61,514 bases of DNA from Paracoccaceae bacterium (GCA_028874915.1 JAPPHA010000042.1:1-61514); one strand, 5' to 3'; shown: positions 18,656 through 28,447, numbered from the stretch's first letter. Made by a program: numbers and translations. The notes: generated from the sequence alone by a model not told the origin.

Positions 18656-19423
18656 ATGATGCGTTCGAACCCCGTTTTCCGAATCCTGGGCCTTTCCTGC
18701 CTGGCTCTGGCGCAAGTCTGTTCGCTGGCCGATGGTGCTGGCGCCCAGTCGTTCGATGAGGCGCAGGCGGCTTATGTCGACGGTCGATTTGTTGATGCCG
18801 TCCGGATTGCCGAGGCGCTTGGCACCTCTGAAGGTTATGCGCTGGCTGCACAGTCTCTGACCATCCACGCGTACTTCGTTGCAGGCGAAGATCAGGATGA
18901 TGCGTTGTTCGAACGCGCCATTGAACTGGCGGAGGACGCGATCCGATCCGATCCCGACAATGCCGATGCCTACCTGCAATTGGCCCGCGCTGTTGGCCGA
19001 CATGCACAGACGATGGGCTCGTTTGAGGCCGCAAACCGCGGCTACGCGGAAAGGATAGAAGAGGCGACAAAGACTGCGCTGCGACTTGATCCCGACATGG
19101 CGGCCGCCCATGTCAGCCTGGGCTTGTGGAACGCAGAATTGGTCGGCGTGTTGGGTTCGTTCATGGCGCGCCTGACCTTCGGAGCCCGGAGACAGGATGC
19201 CCTGTCCTCCTTCAAACGAGCCATCGAACTCGCCCCGAATGAGAAGGCGGTGCCTTTGCAGTATGCATTGGGCCTTCTGGTGCTAGACAAGGACAAATAC
19301 GGCGGGAATGCCCGGGCGTTACTGAAACGATCAATCAACCTTCCGGCGAAGAATGCCTACGACCGCTTGCTCCACAAGCAGGCCGTCGATCGCCTTGAAG
19401 CCTTGGAGACATCGGGCGGCTGA
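18656..19423 (+). CDS. Secreted TPR-repeat protein
   Basis: Periplasmic helical-repeat protein of about 255 residues from the chosen start. The ATG at 18656 is selected because it opens directly into a signal peptide (MMRSNPVFRILGLSCLALAQ, cleavage near GAGAQ). The mature region has TPR-like helices: FDEAQAAYVDGRFVDAVRIAE, ALFERAIELAEDAIRSDPDNADAYLQLARAVG, then TALRLDPDMAAAHVSLGLWNA, and DALSSFKRAIELAPNEKAVP. TPR arrays mediate protein-protein contacts; no partner is indicated by neighbours, which are an empty stretch and a convergent amidase. Residues after 190 contain one further degenerate repeat. Function beyond scaffold is unknown. Confidence 0.8.
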   Translation: MMRSNPVFRILGLSCLALAQVCSLADGAGAQSFDEAQAAYVDGRFVDAVRIAEALGTSEGYALAAQSLTIHAYFVAGEDQDDALFERAIELAEDAIRSDPDNADAYLQLARAVGRHAQTMGSFEAANRGYAERIEEATKTALRLDPDMAAAHVSLGLWNAELVGVLGSFMARLTFGARRQDALSSFKRAIELAPNEKAVPLQYALGLLVLDKDKYGGNARALLKRSINLPAKNAYDRLLHKQAVDRLEALETSGG

Positions 19424-19896
19424 ACACCTGTTGCCTGGATTTGAGGTCAGAATCCACCGCCACTCGAAGACTCGCACGGAGCAGGACACATCCCTCAAGG
19501 CATTTGGTCGCAGCCAGGCGGAGAGACGGACAGATTCCCAATGCCGAACACGGGCTTTCGCATGCCTCCGACAAGCGCTGGTGCATTTGCTGGAAACTGA
19601 CATCGGGACCGAACGGCCGGGCGCAGGATGGAATTCAACGTGATGTCAATGTCGACTCGCTTTCAGTGATTGGCGCCGGATTGCCGAAGTCCATCGATGC
19701 GCTTCGACCCCCGGGCTCGGAGTCGTCAACGTGGCGTCGCAAATAAGGAGGGACTGTTGATTGGACACAGGATTCTGATGATAGGGTTCAGAACTCAACC
19801 TTGAATCGTACGGTCAATCTTTTCGACGGTTCGGGATGAAGGCCTGGCGCGACGTTGGTTGCTTGTCCACATTTCGCGCAAGGGACCATTCCGTTT
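19424..19896. other. Stretch with nothing recognisable
   Basis: About 470 bases between two convergent genes. Only arginine-rich short frames occur; no hairpin with a T-run or repeat was found by eye. Confidence 0.4.
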
Positions 19897-21498
19897 TCAA
19901 GGGTTCGTCACAGACTTACACTTGCCAGGGCTCGGATTCGGATTGAGACCGGTTCCGTTGGCGGCAACGGGGCCTGACGGCAACAGTTCTGGCGTCCAGA
20001 GGCACCACGGCCGTCTCTTCTCGACTGCGGTTCCGATCTTGAGAACCATGGGATCGTCGAACCGGCGACCGACAATCTGGATTGCCGTCGGCAACCCGTC
20101 GCTGGTCACCCCGGACGGGACCGACAAAGCCGGACACTGAGCAACCATGTTGAATGGGCTGGTCATGTCGAGGCCATGAACCCGTCCGCTGTCATCGATG
20201 AATTCGAACGCATCCTCATCGGCTGAATTGTCTGGTGCCGGAAGGGCCATGGTCGGGCAGATCAGTGCGTGAAATCGTTCAAAAACGCGGGCCAGTTCAT
20301 ACCACTGCCGGGTCCGGACCTGGTCAATGCGAGCGAAACTGACGGCATCCTTCGCGAGTCCAGCCTCGATAAGGGTGACGACCTTTGGATCCATACGTTC
20401 CCGGTGATCCGCGAGGCAGTCGGCAAATATGGCAGCAAGATAGACGCCCCACCAATCCATCCATGTCCGATAAATCTCGGCGCTCCAACCGAGTTCCACG
20501 GGTTCGATCGTCGCGCCTGCGTCCCGAAGGGCGTCGGCTGCGAGGAGGAGATTCTTCCGAACTTCCGGATTCACTTCGTACATCCCGAGATCCTCGGAAA
20601 GCGCTATGTGAATTCCGGTCAAATCCCCGTCCAGACGATCAGGCAGAGGAACGGGCCGTCGCTGGGACGAAATGTCGGTGTCGTCCGGGCCCTCGGCAAC
20701 GGACAGAAACAGACTGGCATCCTGCACCGTTCGCGTCAGGGGGCCGAAATGGCTCATGTCGTCGAATACGGTCGGCAGGATGTCCATCGGGATTCGCCCG
20801 AGGCTTGGCTTGAGGCCGACGCAACCGCAAAGAGCTGCCGGAATCCGGACGGATCCGCCCATGTCCGTCCCTTCTGCGAGAGCGGCGCAGCCCGTCGTGA
20901 CGGCGACGCCCGATCCGCCCGACGACCCTCCTGCAGAACGGGCGGGATCCCAGGGATTGCCGGTCATTCCCCAGAGCGGAGACCGGGTGAAAGAGGAATG
21001 GGCGAATTCGGGCGTTGTCGTCTTTCCGATGACAATGGCGCCGGCCTGCTTGAAACGGCGAACAATCACTGGATCATAATCGGCCACCCAATTCTCGAAT
21101 GCGAATGAACCCCGCGTTGTACGGTGGCCCTGGGTCGGCGTGAAATCCTTGAACGCCACGGGCACGCCGAGGAGGGGAGGAATCGATCCCCTCAAGGGCG
21201 ACCTGGCCAATCGGGTGGCTTCCTTCCGGGCTTCCTCGGCGAAGACGAAGGCGAAAGGACCGCACACGGGTTGAACCGTTTCGATCCGCGACAGGGCCGC
21301 ATCAACAAGTTCAACGGGAGAAACCGTCCGCTCTCTAACGAGTCGGGCCTGTTCGGTAGCCGTCAGGGCAGCGAGGTCGGACAAAGGCGGCTCCGTTTTG
21401 TTGGTGGAGACTGGACCGACAAGAGGTCTCGGAAACGTGACCAAGCGGCCGTCGAGATGACTGTCGCCCGACCGCCCGGGTCTGGCGGGTAAAGCCAT
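19897..21498 (-). CDS. Amidase signature-family hydrolase
   Basis: Cytoplasmic amide hydrolase of up to 533 residues; the family includes GatA, acetamidases and carbamoyl hydrolases. The Ser-cisSer-Lys triad is intact: the lysine in VPVAFKDFTPT (about residue 115), the glycine/serine-rich RSAGGSSGGSGVAV, and the nucleophile in GTDMGGSVRIPA. The first 30-40 residues look unlike the family, so the true start may be a downstream GTG near VSTNKTEPP. There are no gatB/gatC partners, so a tRNA-amidotransferase role is unlikely. The substrate is unknown. It lies convergent with the TPR gene and divergent from mgtE with a 265-base gap between. Confidence 0.88.
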   Translation of the reverse strand: MALPARPGRSGDSHLDGRLVTFPRPLVGPVSTNKTEPPLSDLAALTATEQARLVRERTVSPVELVDAALSRIETVQPVCGPFAFVFAEEARKEATRLARSPLRGSIPPLLGVPVAFKDFTPTQGHRTTRGSFAFENWVADYDPVIVRRFKQAGAIVIGKTTTPEFAHSSFTRSPLWGMTGNPWDPARSAGGSSGGSGVAVTTGCAALAEGTDMGGSVRIPAALCGCVGLKPSLGRIPMDILPTVFDDMSHFGPLTRTVQDASLFLSVAEGPDDTDISSQRRPVPLPDRLDGDLTGIHIALSEDLGMYEVNPEVRKNLLLAADALRDAGATIEPVELGWSAEIYRTWMDWWGVYLAAIFADCLADHRERMDPKVVTLIEAGLAKDAVSFARIDQVRTRQWYELARVFERFHALICPTMALPAPDNSADEDAFEFIDDSGRVHGLDMTSPFNMVAQCPALSVPSGVTSDGLPTAIQIVGRRFDDPMVLKIGTAVEKRRPWCLWTPELLPSGPVAANGTGLNPNPSPGKCKSVTNP

Positions 21499-21763
21499 GC
21501 GTCATCACCGTAGATTCCGGACGCCTTGTCCTGTCAAGCCAGGCTTGGCGGGATGAGCCAATCCCGTTGACAAGGCTACGTGCTTTCGGATCGCGATGTG
21601 TGACCGGCCGGCCGGTTGGCGGGTCTTTGCAGCCGGGCGCTGTTCGGTTCCGGCCTCTTGGGCAGCTGCCTCCTGACCGAAAGTCACCGATCAGATCCGG
21701 GCTAGGTCAATTGCCGAAGGGTCGGGCGGTGCTATAAGGCGCGCGAGTTGGGCGGGGGCGACC

Positions 21764-23146
21764 ATGACGGATGCCGACATCGGAACACGCGGCGAGGACC
21801 GCGCCTACGAAATCGACGGCACAGTCATTGAGCGAATTCTTGAAGCACTGGACAGTCGCGATCGGGAGGCTCTGCTGTTGGCATTGCAGCCGCTGCATCC
21901 GGCCGACATCGCCGACATTCTCGAACAAATCGATCCTCGCGATCGCCCTCGTCTTCTCGAACTTTGGGGAAGTGCGTTCGATGGTGGGGTCCTTGCCGAA
22001 GTCGACGAGGGTGTGCTTCCAGACCTCATCGACGATCTGCCACCCCCGATTCTCGAAAACGCAATTCGCGATCTTGAAACCGATGATGTCGTGGACATCA
22101 TCGAAGATGTCGAGGAAAGCCAGCAGGAACAGGTTCTCGATGCGCTCGACGACCCTGAACGGGAAGCGGTCATACAGTCGCTTGCGTATCCGGAAGACTC
22201 GGCCGCGAGACTCATGCAGCGAGAGCTGGTCAAGGCGCCGACCCACTGGACTGTCGGCCATGCGATTGACCACCTTCGCGGATCCGAGGATCTGCCGGAC
22301 AGGTTCTACGATGTCGTCATTGTCGATCCGAAAATAAGGCCTGTGGGAAAGGTCCCGCTTTCCCGGCTCATGTCAACTCCCCGTGACGTGGCACTGGTTG
22401 ACCTTATGGATGAGGACTTTCGTTCCATTCCGGTGACGCAAAACCAGGCGGATGTGGCCTACGCCTTCAACCAGTACCACATGGTTTCGGCTCCGGTCGT
22501 GGATGGTAACGGACGGCTTCTCGGCGTCGTCACCATTGACGACGCCATGGATGTCCTCGAGAGCGAAGCGGATGATGACATCCGGCGTCTTGCCGGCGTC
22601 GGGGAAGACGAGAGCCTGACCGACAGCGTCGCGGCCACGACCCGACAGAGATTTCCCTGGCTTGCCGTGAACCTGGCGACCTCGATTCTGGCGTCGATCG
22701 TCATCGCCCAATTCGCCGGCACGATCGAAGCCATCGTCGCGCTGGCTGTCCTGATGCCGATCGTGGCATCCATGGGAGGAAACGCAGGAACGCAGACGCT
22801 GACCGTCGCCGTTCGAGCCCTGGCGACCAAAGACTTGACGCCTGCCAATGTCTGGCGTGTCATTCGACGGGAAACATTCGTCGGTGTGCTGAACGGGATT
22901 GTATTTGCGGTCATCACCGGGTTGGTCGGGCTCGTCTGGTACGGTTCGCCGGTGCTCGGTGCCGTGCTCGGCATGGCAATGATCGGAAACCTGTTCGTTG
23001 CCGGTTTGGCGGGGATCTTCATTCCTCTGGGGCTGGATCGATTGGGCCTTGATCCGGCTGTCGCATCGGGAGCATTCGTCACGACGGTAACCGACGTCGT
23101 CGGTTTCTTCAGTTTCCTGGCGCTGGCTGCGCTTATCCTGCTGTGA
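21764..23146 (+). CDS. mgtE: Magnesium transporter MgtE
   Basis: Inner-membrane Mg2+ channel of 460 residues, the standard length. The N-terminal helical Mg2+-sensing domain (residues 20-150) contains HPADIADILEQIDPRDR and DDVVDIIEDVEES. Two CBS domains follow (about 155-275), with FRSIPVTQNQADVAYAFN and DGNGRLLGVVTIDDAMD. Five membrane helices form the C-terminal pore, including the conserved LMPIVASMGGNAGTQTLTV at about residue 325 and the terminal VVGFFSFLALAALILL. MgtE closes when cytoplasmic Mg2+ is high through its N/CBS domains. The gene stands alone, 137 bases before the CoxD-like gene, with no regulatory link visible. Confidence 0.95.
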   Translation: MTDADIGTRGEDRAYEIDGTVIERILEALDSRDREALLLALQPLHPADIADILEQIDPRDRPRLLELWGSAFDGGVLAEVDEGVLPDLIDDLPPPILENAIRDLETDDVVDIIEDVEESQQEQVLDALDDPEREAVIQSLAYPEDSAARLMQRELVKAPTHWTVGHAIDHLRGSEDLPDRFYDVVIVDPKIRPVGKVPLSRLMSTPRDVALVDLMDEDFRSIPVTQNQADVAYAFNQYHMVSAPVVDGNGRLLGVVTIDDAMDVLESEADDDIRRLAGVGEDESLTDSVAATTRQRFPWLAVNLATSILASIVIAQFAGTIEAIVALAVLMPIVASMGGNAGTQTLTVAVRALATKDLTPANVWRVIRRETFVGVLNGIVFAVITGLVGLVWYGSPVLGAVLGMAMIGNLFVAGLAGIFIPLGLDRLGLDPAVASGAFVTTVTDVVGFFSFLALAALILL

Positions 23147-23283
23147 GGCCCCGCCGAACGCATGTCCGGCGCCGTTTATCCGGACGCTACGACCTCGGGA
23201 GCGTCGTCTGGATCTGATCGTTGGGACTGCCGAACGGTTGTCGGAACCGGCCCGCCTTGAACTCGACACCCAATGAATGTCCA

Positions 23284-24300
23284 ATGAGGATCTGTGTTCA
23301 GTCGGATAGGGGTTCGGCCTTGATCGGAAACACGAAGAAAGTCCCGGCGTCGATCGATGAGACCAGAGGACTCCTGGCGGATGTCGACTACGTCTGTGGC
23401 CGGGCCCTTTCGACCGTGACATTCCTGGCGCTCACGCTGCCGCGGCCACTGTTTCTTGAAGGGGAAGCCGGTGTCGGAAAGACGGAAATCGCCAAGGCCC
23501 TGGCAACGGCCTTGGGCCGGCGACTCATCCGACTGCAGTGTTATGAAGGCCTGGATGCCGGTTCCGCCGTCTATGAGTGGAACTTTGCCGCCCAGATGAT
23601 CGCCATAAGGACGGCCGAAGCCGCCGGCCGGATCGACCGTTCCGACCTGAGTGCCGAATTGTTTGGTCCCGACTTTCTTGTGGAACGGCCACTCCTTGAA
23701 GCCATGCGGCCGCAACCGGGAGGCGCAGCGGTACTCCTGATCGATGAAATTGACCGCACCGACGAACCGTTTGAAGCGTTTCTCCTTGAAGCGTTGTCGG
23801 ACTTCCAGGTCACGATTCCGGAAATCGGAACCGTTGCGGCCGAAGAGCCACCCATCGTCATACTCACGTCAAACCGGACTCGTGAGGTCCATGACGCGCT
23901 CAAGCGCCGCTGCCTCTATCATTGGCTGGGGTTTCCGGACCTGGAACGGGAATTGCAGATTCTGAAGGCGCGAGTCCCCGCGGCCAGGGAATCCCTGTCC
24001 CGGGGAATCGTCGAATTCGTCCAGGCCCTGCGGACAGAAGATCTCTTCAAGAAACCCGGCGTTGCCGAGTCCATTGACTGGGCGCGGTGCCTCGTGGCCC
24101 TCGATGTCTTTGAACTGTCGCCGGACGTCATCGCCGATACGGTCGGTGCGCTCCTCAAGTATCGGGACGATATCGCCTGGCTCGGAGAAACTGAGGCCGC
24201 GCGAATCCTTGACTCGGTCTCGGGTTCTTCCGCTGCAGGCAGGACCGATGGCGGGAGCCACGCGGGTCGTGAAGTCGTAAATCCGGTGGGTATGGCGTGA
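23284..24300 (+). CDS. MoxR-type AAA+ ATPase, CoxD-like
   Basis: AAA+ ATPase of about 338 residues, from an ATG at 23284; an upstream in-frame ATG at 23221 would add 21 residues without family pattern. Walker A is GEAGVGKTEIAKAL (about residue 55), Walker B is LLIDEIDRTDEPFEAFLLEALSDFQ, and the sensor region PIVILTSNRTREVHDALKRR follows. In aerobic CO dehydrogenase operons CoxD works with CoxE to sulfurate/insert copper into the Mo-Cu site; other MoxR proteins assist assembly of other metalloenzymes. It overlaps the VWA-domain gene by four bases and heads a four-gene block with XdhC-like and MoeA/MobA-like proteins, strongly supporting a molybdoenzyme maturation role. The client enzyme is not in the window. 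Confidence 0.88.
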   Translation: MRICVQSDRGSALIGNTKKVPASIDETRGLLADVDYVCGRALSTVTFLALTLPRPLFLEGEAGVGKTEIAKALATALGRRLIRLQCYEGLDAGSAVYEWNFAAQMIAIRTAEAAGRIDRSDLSAELFGPDFLVERPLLEAMRPQPGGAAVLLIDEIDRTDEPFEAFLLEALSDFQVTIPEIGTVAAEEPPIVILTSNRTREVHDALKRRCLYHWLGFPDLERELQILKARVPAARESLSRGIVEFVQALRTEDLFKKPGVAESIDWARCLVALDVFELSPDVIADTVGALLKYRDDIAWLGETEAARILDSVSGSSAAGRTDGGSHAGREVVNPVGMA

Positions 24301-25652
24301 GGGCAGGGACAAACAGCGTGGCCGAGATGACGCCGGGCGATTCGGCCGCCAGCGGCCTGCTGAGCGCCAACATCGCGCATTTCGCCCGGGCGCTTCGCCG
24401 GGCCGGAGTTCCTGTCGGCCCGGGCCATGTCATTCTCGCCATCGAGGCAGTGGTTGCTGCGGGCTTCACCTGCCGGGATGACTTTCGCCACGTGTTGAGA
24501 TCGTGCCTTACGTCCCGGCCAGAACATCTTGTGATCTTCGACCAGGTATTCCGCCTGTTCTGGCGGGACCCGAGGTATCATGAACACATGATGGCGATGC
24601 TGCTTCCGTCGGTCAGGGGAGTGGCCCCACGGCCCGTCTCCCGTGCCGCGGAGCGGCGGGCCGCGGAAGCGTTGGTCGATGGGCACAAGATCGAACGTCC
24701 GGCTGTCCGCAAGGACGATGATTTCGCCGAATCCTATGAGGTTGATGCCGCGCTGACTTGGTCCGCCAGCGAGACAATCCGGGAAATGGACTTTGAGCAG
24801 ATGACAGTCGCCGAGCAGGATGAAGCAAGACGGGCCATAGCGACCATTGATCTCTCTGTCCGCCCGATAGTCTGCCGACGGGCGCGGGTTCATGCCTCGG
24901 GTCCGTTGCCGGATCGGCGAGAGACGATGCGCCGATGTGTCCGCATGGCCGGAGAGTTGGAGACCATTGCTCGGCGCAGGCAGATCCGGCGATGGCCGGA
25001 CCTGGTTGCACTTTGCGATATTTCTGGGTCGATGTCTGCTTACAGCCGCATGTTCCTGCATTTCCTGCACGCTGCCGGAACCGCCAGCGGACGCGGCTGG
25101 GGCCGCGTGTTCGGCTTTACGTTCGGAACGCGGTTGACCAATATCTCCCGACAGTTGGCGGCGAGCGATCCCGATGATGCGTTGGCAGCCGTGGGCCGTC
25201 ATGCACTCGACTGGGAAGGTGGGACCCGGATCGGGTCCTGTCTCCGGGATTTCAATCGTGATTGGTCGCGCCGGATCCTCGGACGTGGTGCTGTGGTGCT
25301 GCTGATTACGGACGGGCTCGACAGGGGCGATTTCGAAACGCTTTCGGCGGAAGCTGAACGACTGCGGCTGAGTTGTCGGGAACTGATATGGATGAACCCT
25401 TTGCTCAGATGGGAAGGATTCCAACCCTTGGCACAGGGGGCGAAAGCCTTGATGCTGCACGCGCACAGACTGGTGGCCAGCCACAACGTCAAATCGCTTG
25501 AGTCCCTGGCGCAGGTTCTGAACACCAGCAGAACCTCGACCATGACCGTGGCATCGGTTCCCGCGCCATCGCCGGAAGGGGGCATCCGGCGGGCGTCACA
25601 TCCGGCCGCGAATTCGATTTGGGAATCGGGTGCCAGTGTTTCGGGGTTCTGA
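24297..25652 (+). CDS. VWA-domain protein, CoxE-like
   Basis: 451-residue partner of the MoxR-type ATPase, with a GTG start overlapping its stop by four bases. The C-terminal half is a von Willebrand factor A domain with the metal-ion-dependent adhesion motif DISGS in LVALCDISGSMSAYSRM (about residue 245), and later GTRIGSCLRDFN and VVLLITDGLDRGDF. The N-terminal half has the CoxE pattern FARALRRAGVPVGPGHV and LRSCLTSRPEHLVIFDQVFRLFWRDP. MoxR-VWA pairs act as chaperones for metal-cofactor enzymes; in carboxydotrophs CoxDE act on the Mo-Cu dehydrogenase. The last 30 residues are low in pattern and may be disordered. Its stop codon overlaps the start of the XdhC-like gene. Confidence 0.9.
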   Translation: MRAGTNSVAEMTPGDSAASGLLSANIAHFARALRRAGVPVGPGHVILAIEAVVAAGFTCRDDFRHVLRSCLTSRPEHLVIFDQVFRLFWRDPRYHEHMMAMLLPSVRGVAPRPVSRAAERRAAEALVDGHKIERPAVRKDDDFAESYEVDAALTWSASETIREMDFEQMTVAEQDEARRAIATIDLSVRPIVCRRARVHASGPLPDRRETMRRCVRMAGELETIARRRQIRRWPDLVALCDISGSMSAYSRMFLHFLHAAGTASGRGWGRVFGFTFGTRLTNISRQLAASDPDDALAAVGRHALDWEGGTRIGSCLRDFNRDWSRRILGRGAVVLLITDGLDRGDFETLSAEAERLRLSCRELIWMNPLLRWEGFQPLAQGAKALMLHAHRLVASHNVKSLESLAQVLNTSRTSTMTVASVPAPSPEGGIRRASHPAANSIWESGASVSGF

Positions 25653-26641
25653 TGGAACGACACGACCAAGTCCCGGAAATCGCCATGGAATGGATTCGGG
25701 ATGGAAAAGAAGTGGTTCTCGCCACCGTGATCGAGACCTGGGGGTCGGCGCCCAGGCCGGTCGGGTCCCAGCTGGTCATTTCGTCAGAAATGGAAATCGA
25801 GGGCTCGGTCTCGGGCGGGTGTGTGGAGGGCGCCGTCGTCGCCGAGGCGATGGATTCGCTGGCCGACGGCCATTGCCGGGTCCTGGAATTCGGAGTGAGC
25901 GACGACGAGGCGTTTTCGGTTGGCCTGGCCTGCGGGGGAACCATCCACGTAATCGTCGAACCCGTTGGGGTTGGAACCGGCCCAACGCAGGAGACAATTG
26001 CCGAGATCTGTGCTGCGCGTCGGAAACGGCAGGCGATCGCCCTCCGGATCGATCTCGCGACCTGGTGCCGTCGTCTGCAGGCAGCCCGGGGTGACGGTCA
26101 GGGCGACCCCGTCTTCAGCTCCGGATCGCGGATCGAGGGCAGTGAATTCGTCCTCGTCCATGTTCCACCACTCAAACTTGTGGTCGTCGGAGCCGTCCAT
26201 ATCGCCCAGCCCTTGCTGAAAATCGCGCGGCTTGCCGGGTACTCAACCGTTCTCGTCGACCCGAGGGACAGTTTCGCAACCCAATCCCGGTTTCCGGGTG
26301 AGATCATTATGACGGATTGGCCTGACGAAGCGTTGGCGATTCTCGGCCTCGACGCCCGGACCGCGGTTGTGACACTGACGCATGACCCGAAACTCGATGA
26401 CCCCGCGATCCGGTCTGTCCTCGATTCAGAGGCCTTTTACCTCGGTTGCCTGGGGTCCAGGAGGACCCACGAAAAGCGAATGCAAAGACTGGCCGATTCC
26501 GGCGTACCTCGGGCCTTGATCGACGAACGCGTCCACGCCCCGGTCGGACTCGATATCGGCGCCGCGTCACCGGCGGAAATCGCTGTTGCGATCATGGCGG
26601 AAATCACGGCCAGTCTGCGGAACCCGGGTCATTCGCGGTGA
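25652..26641 (+). CDS. XdhC/CoxF-family molybdenum hydroxylase maturation factor
   Basis: 329-residue protein starting at the ATG in a TGATG overlap with the CoxE-like gene. The N-terminal XdhC/CoxI domain shows ATVIETWGSAPRPVGSQLV, then SVSGGCVEGAVVAEA. The C-terminal Rossmann domain has LVVVGAVHIAQPLLKIARLAGY and the family signature YLGCLGSRRTHEKRMQRL followed by GLDIGAASPAEIAVAIMAEI. XdhC binds molybdenum cofactor, promotes its sulfuration and delivers it to xanthine dehydrogenase-family apoenzymes; CoxF does the analogous job for CO dehydrogenase. Its stop overlaps the start of the MoeA/MobA-like fusion (GTGA), so the four genes are translationally coupled. Function as a maturation factor is well supported; the recipient enzyme is unknown. 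Confidence 0.92.
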   Translation: MERHDQVPEIAMEWIRDGKEVVLATVIETWGSAPRPVGSQLVISSEMEIEGSVSGGCVEGAVVAEAMDSLADGHCRVLEFGVSDDEAFSVGLACGGTIHVIVEPVGVGTGPTQETIAEICAARRKRQAIALRIDLATWCRRLQAARGDGQGDPVFSSGSRIEGSEFVLVHVPPLKLVVVGAVHIAQPLLKIARLAGYSTVLVDPRDSFATQSRFPGEIIMTDWPDEALAILGLDARTAVVTLTHDPKLDDPAIRSVLDSEAFYLGCLGSRRTHEKRMQRLADSGVPRALIDERVHAPVGLDIGAASPAEIAVAIMAEITASLRNPGHSR

Positions 26642-28275
26642 GATTTGGCCCTGTTCCGGTCAGCCAAACGGAAGGCGCGATCCTCGCCCACTCCGTTGGT
26701 TTGCCTAGAGGCCGGCTCCGCAAGGGTGCACGGTTGACCGAACGGGACCGCCTGGCACTCGAACATGCAGGAATCGCCGAAATCGTTGTCGCAGAACCGG
26801 AACCCGGAGACGTTGGCGAGGATCAGGCGGCAGCCGTCGTCGGCAAGCTCCTGGCGACTGACGGTCTTGAGGTCCGGGCCCCGTTTACGGGCAGGGTCAA
26901 CATTGTCGCGCAAGTGTCCGGGATTCTTGAAGTTGACGGTCCGGCGGTCAACGCCGCGAATGCTGTCGACGAATCCGTGACAGTCGCAACACTGCACAAT
27001 CATTCCTGGGTCGTTCCCCGTCAACTCGTAGCAACAATCAAGATCATTCCCTATTTTGTGTCCCAATTGGTCCTTGATCGCGTGTCAAACGGTCTCGTGA
27101 AACGGGTTCGGGGACCGGTCCTGCGGATCGCGGAACCCGTCCGGATGACTGCGTCACTGATTCTGTCCCGATCTGAGGGGACAGCCGAACGGGTCGTTGA
27201 GAAAAGCGAGCGTGTGGTCGCCGGCCGTCTGTCGGCACTGGGAATCGACCTGGTCTCTGTCGAAATCGTCGAGCATGAGGCTCAGGCCGTTGCCGGGGCC
27301 ATCAGGGCGGCATCCGGGGACATGATCCTGATTCTTGGTGCCACTGCGACTTCAGATCGGGCAGACGCCGCACCGGCCGGCCTTCGACAGGCCGGAGGGC
27401 TCATCGAACGGTTCGGCATGCCGGTCGATCCGGGAAATCTCCTGTTTTTTGGGGACTGTCGAGGTACGCCGGTCATCGGCCTGCCGGGATGCGCACGGTC
27501 TCCGGTTCTGAACGGTGCCGATTGGGTGTTGGAACGCGTTGCCTGTGGCATCGATGTTTCCAGCGGGCACATTGCGGCCATGGGTGTTGGGGGGCTGTTG
27601 AAGGAAAGCTCTGCCCGGCCTCAGCCTCGCATAGGCAAGGGAAGCAACGCGCCGGGGTCTCGCGTTCAGCACGTCACCGGAATTCTGCTCGCGGCCGGCG
27701 CGTCCCGGCGCATGGGTGGTCGCGACAAGCTGCTCATGGAGGCAGGCGGCGAGGTGCTTCTTCGACGTTCGGCGCAGGCCCTGACTCGGAGCCATTTGAA
27801 CACGGTCATCGTCGTGCTGTCGGATTGTCAGTCTGATCGTCGACGGGTGGTCGAGGACCTGCCGGTCCAGGTTGTTGAAATCTTACCCGAAGCGGCGGGG
27901 GAAGGCATGTCGGCAAGTTTGCGGGCGGGTCTCATGGCCGCTCCCGACGACACCGATGGCGTGCTGATCGCCCTGGCCGATATGCCGGACGTATCGGCGG
28001 ATCACGTCAATCGACTGATCGCGGCTTTCTCGCCGGACGATGGCCGCGACGTATGCCGGGCGTCTGCTGAAGACGGAACTCCTGGACATCCGGTATTGTT
28101 CGGTCGACGATTCTTCGAAAACCTGGCTCTTCTCGATGGCGACAAAGGTGCAAGGGACCTGCTCCGGGGTGCCTCCGGATTTGTGGTCGACGTACCGACT
28201 GCGGGACTTGCGGCGATCATCGATCTCGATACCGCCGAAGACTGGGTTGCCTGGCAATCCGGGACATGGCGCTAA
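26638..28275 (+). CDS. Molybdopterin-binding domain / MobA-like nucleotidyltransferase fusion
   Basis: 545-residue two-part protein beginning at a GTG that overlaps the previous stop by four bases. Residues 1-340 resemble molybdopterin-binding MoeA/MogA-like proteins, with HSVGLPRGRLRKGARLTE near the start and the MoCF-type block GDMILILGATATSDRAD...GNLLFFGDCRGTPVIGLPG. Residues 345-545 are a MobA/MocA-type transferase: GILLAAGASRRMGGRDK carries the NTP-binding loop, and LIALADMPDVSADHVNRL the acidic metal site. MocA enzymes make the cytosine dinucleotide form of Moco used by xanthine dehydrogenase-type enzymes. This matches the CoxD-CoxE-XdhC neighbours: the block would sulfurate and load MCD into one or more hydroxylases encoded elsewhere. 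Domain order is visible; exact nucleotide is inferred. Confidence 0.85.
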   Translation: MRFGPVPVSQTEGAILAHSVGLPRGRLRKGARLTERDRLALEHAGIAEIVVAEPEPGDVGEDQAAAVVGKLLATDGLEVRAPFTGRVNIVAQVSGILEVDGPAVNAANAVDESVTVATLHNHSWVVPRQLVATIKIIPYFVSQLVLDRVSNGLVKRVRGPVLRIAEPVRMTASLILSRSEGTAERVVEKSERVVAGRLSALGIDLVSVEIVEHEAQAVAGAIRAASGDMILILGATATSDRADAAPAGLRQAGGLIERFGMPVDPGNLLFFGDCRGTPVIGLPGCARSPVLNGADWVLERVACGIDVSSGHIAAMGVGGLLKESSARPQPRIGKGSNAPGSRVQHVTGILLAAGASRRMGGRDKLLMEAGGEVLLRRSAQALTRSHLNTVIVVLSDCQSDRRRVVEDLPVQVVEILPEAAGEGMSASLRAGLMAAPDDTDGVLIALADMPDVSADHVNRLIAAFSPDDGRDVCRASAEDGTPGHPVLFGRRFFENLALLDGDKGARDLLRGASGFVVDVPTAGLAAIIDLDTAEDWVAWQSGTWR

Positions 28276-28447
28276 CGAAGCGGCTGAGCGTCGCGCCGGG
28301 ACCTGATTCGCTCCCGAAAGCTTGGCTGCGGTTTCAGAAACCGGGTTGCGAATCCGTTTGCGTCCGTCCGTCAGTTCCCGTTTCGCTGAACGATTGAATC
28401 CGAAGTGCTGCGCGTCTCGGTGATGGTGGCGATTCAAAAAGAGAGGA

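Noticed and set aside
23919-25484. 521-codon open frame on the minus strand
   Set aside because: Antisense to the CoxD/CoxE-like genes, which carry clear motifs; no ribosome site or domain was seen.
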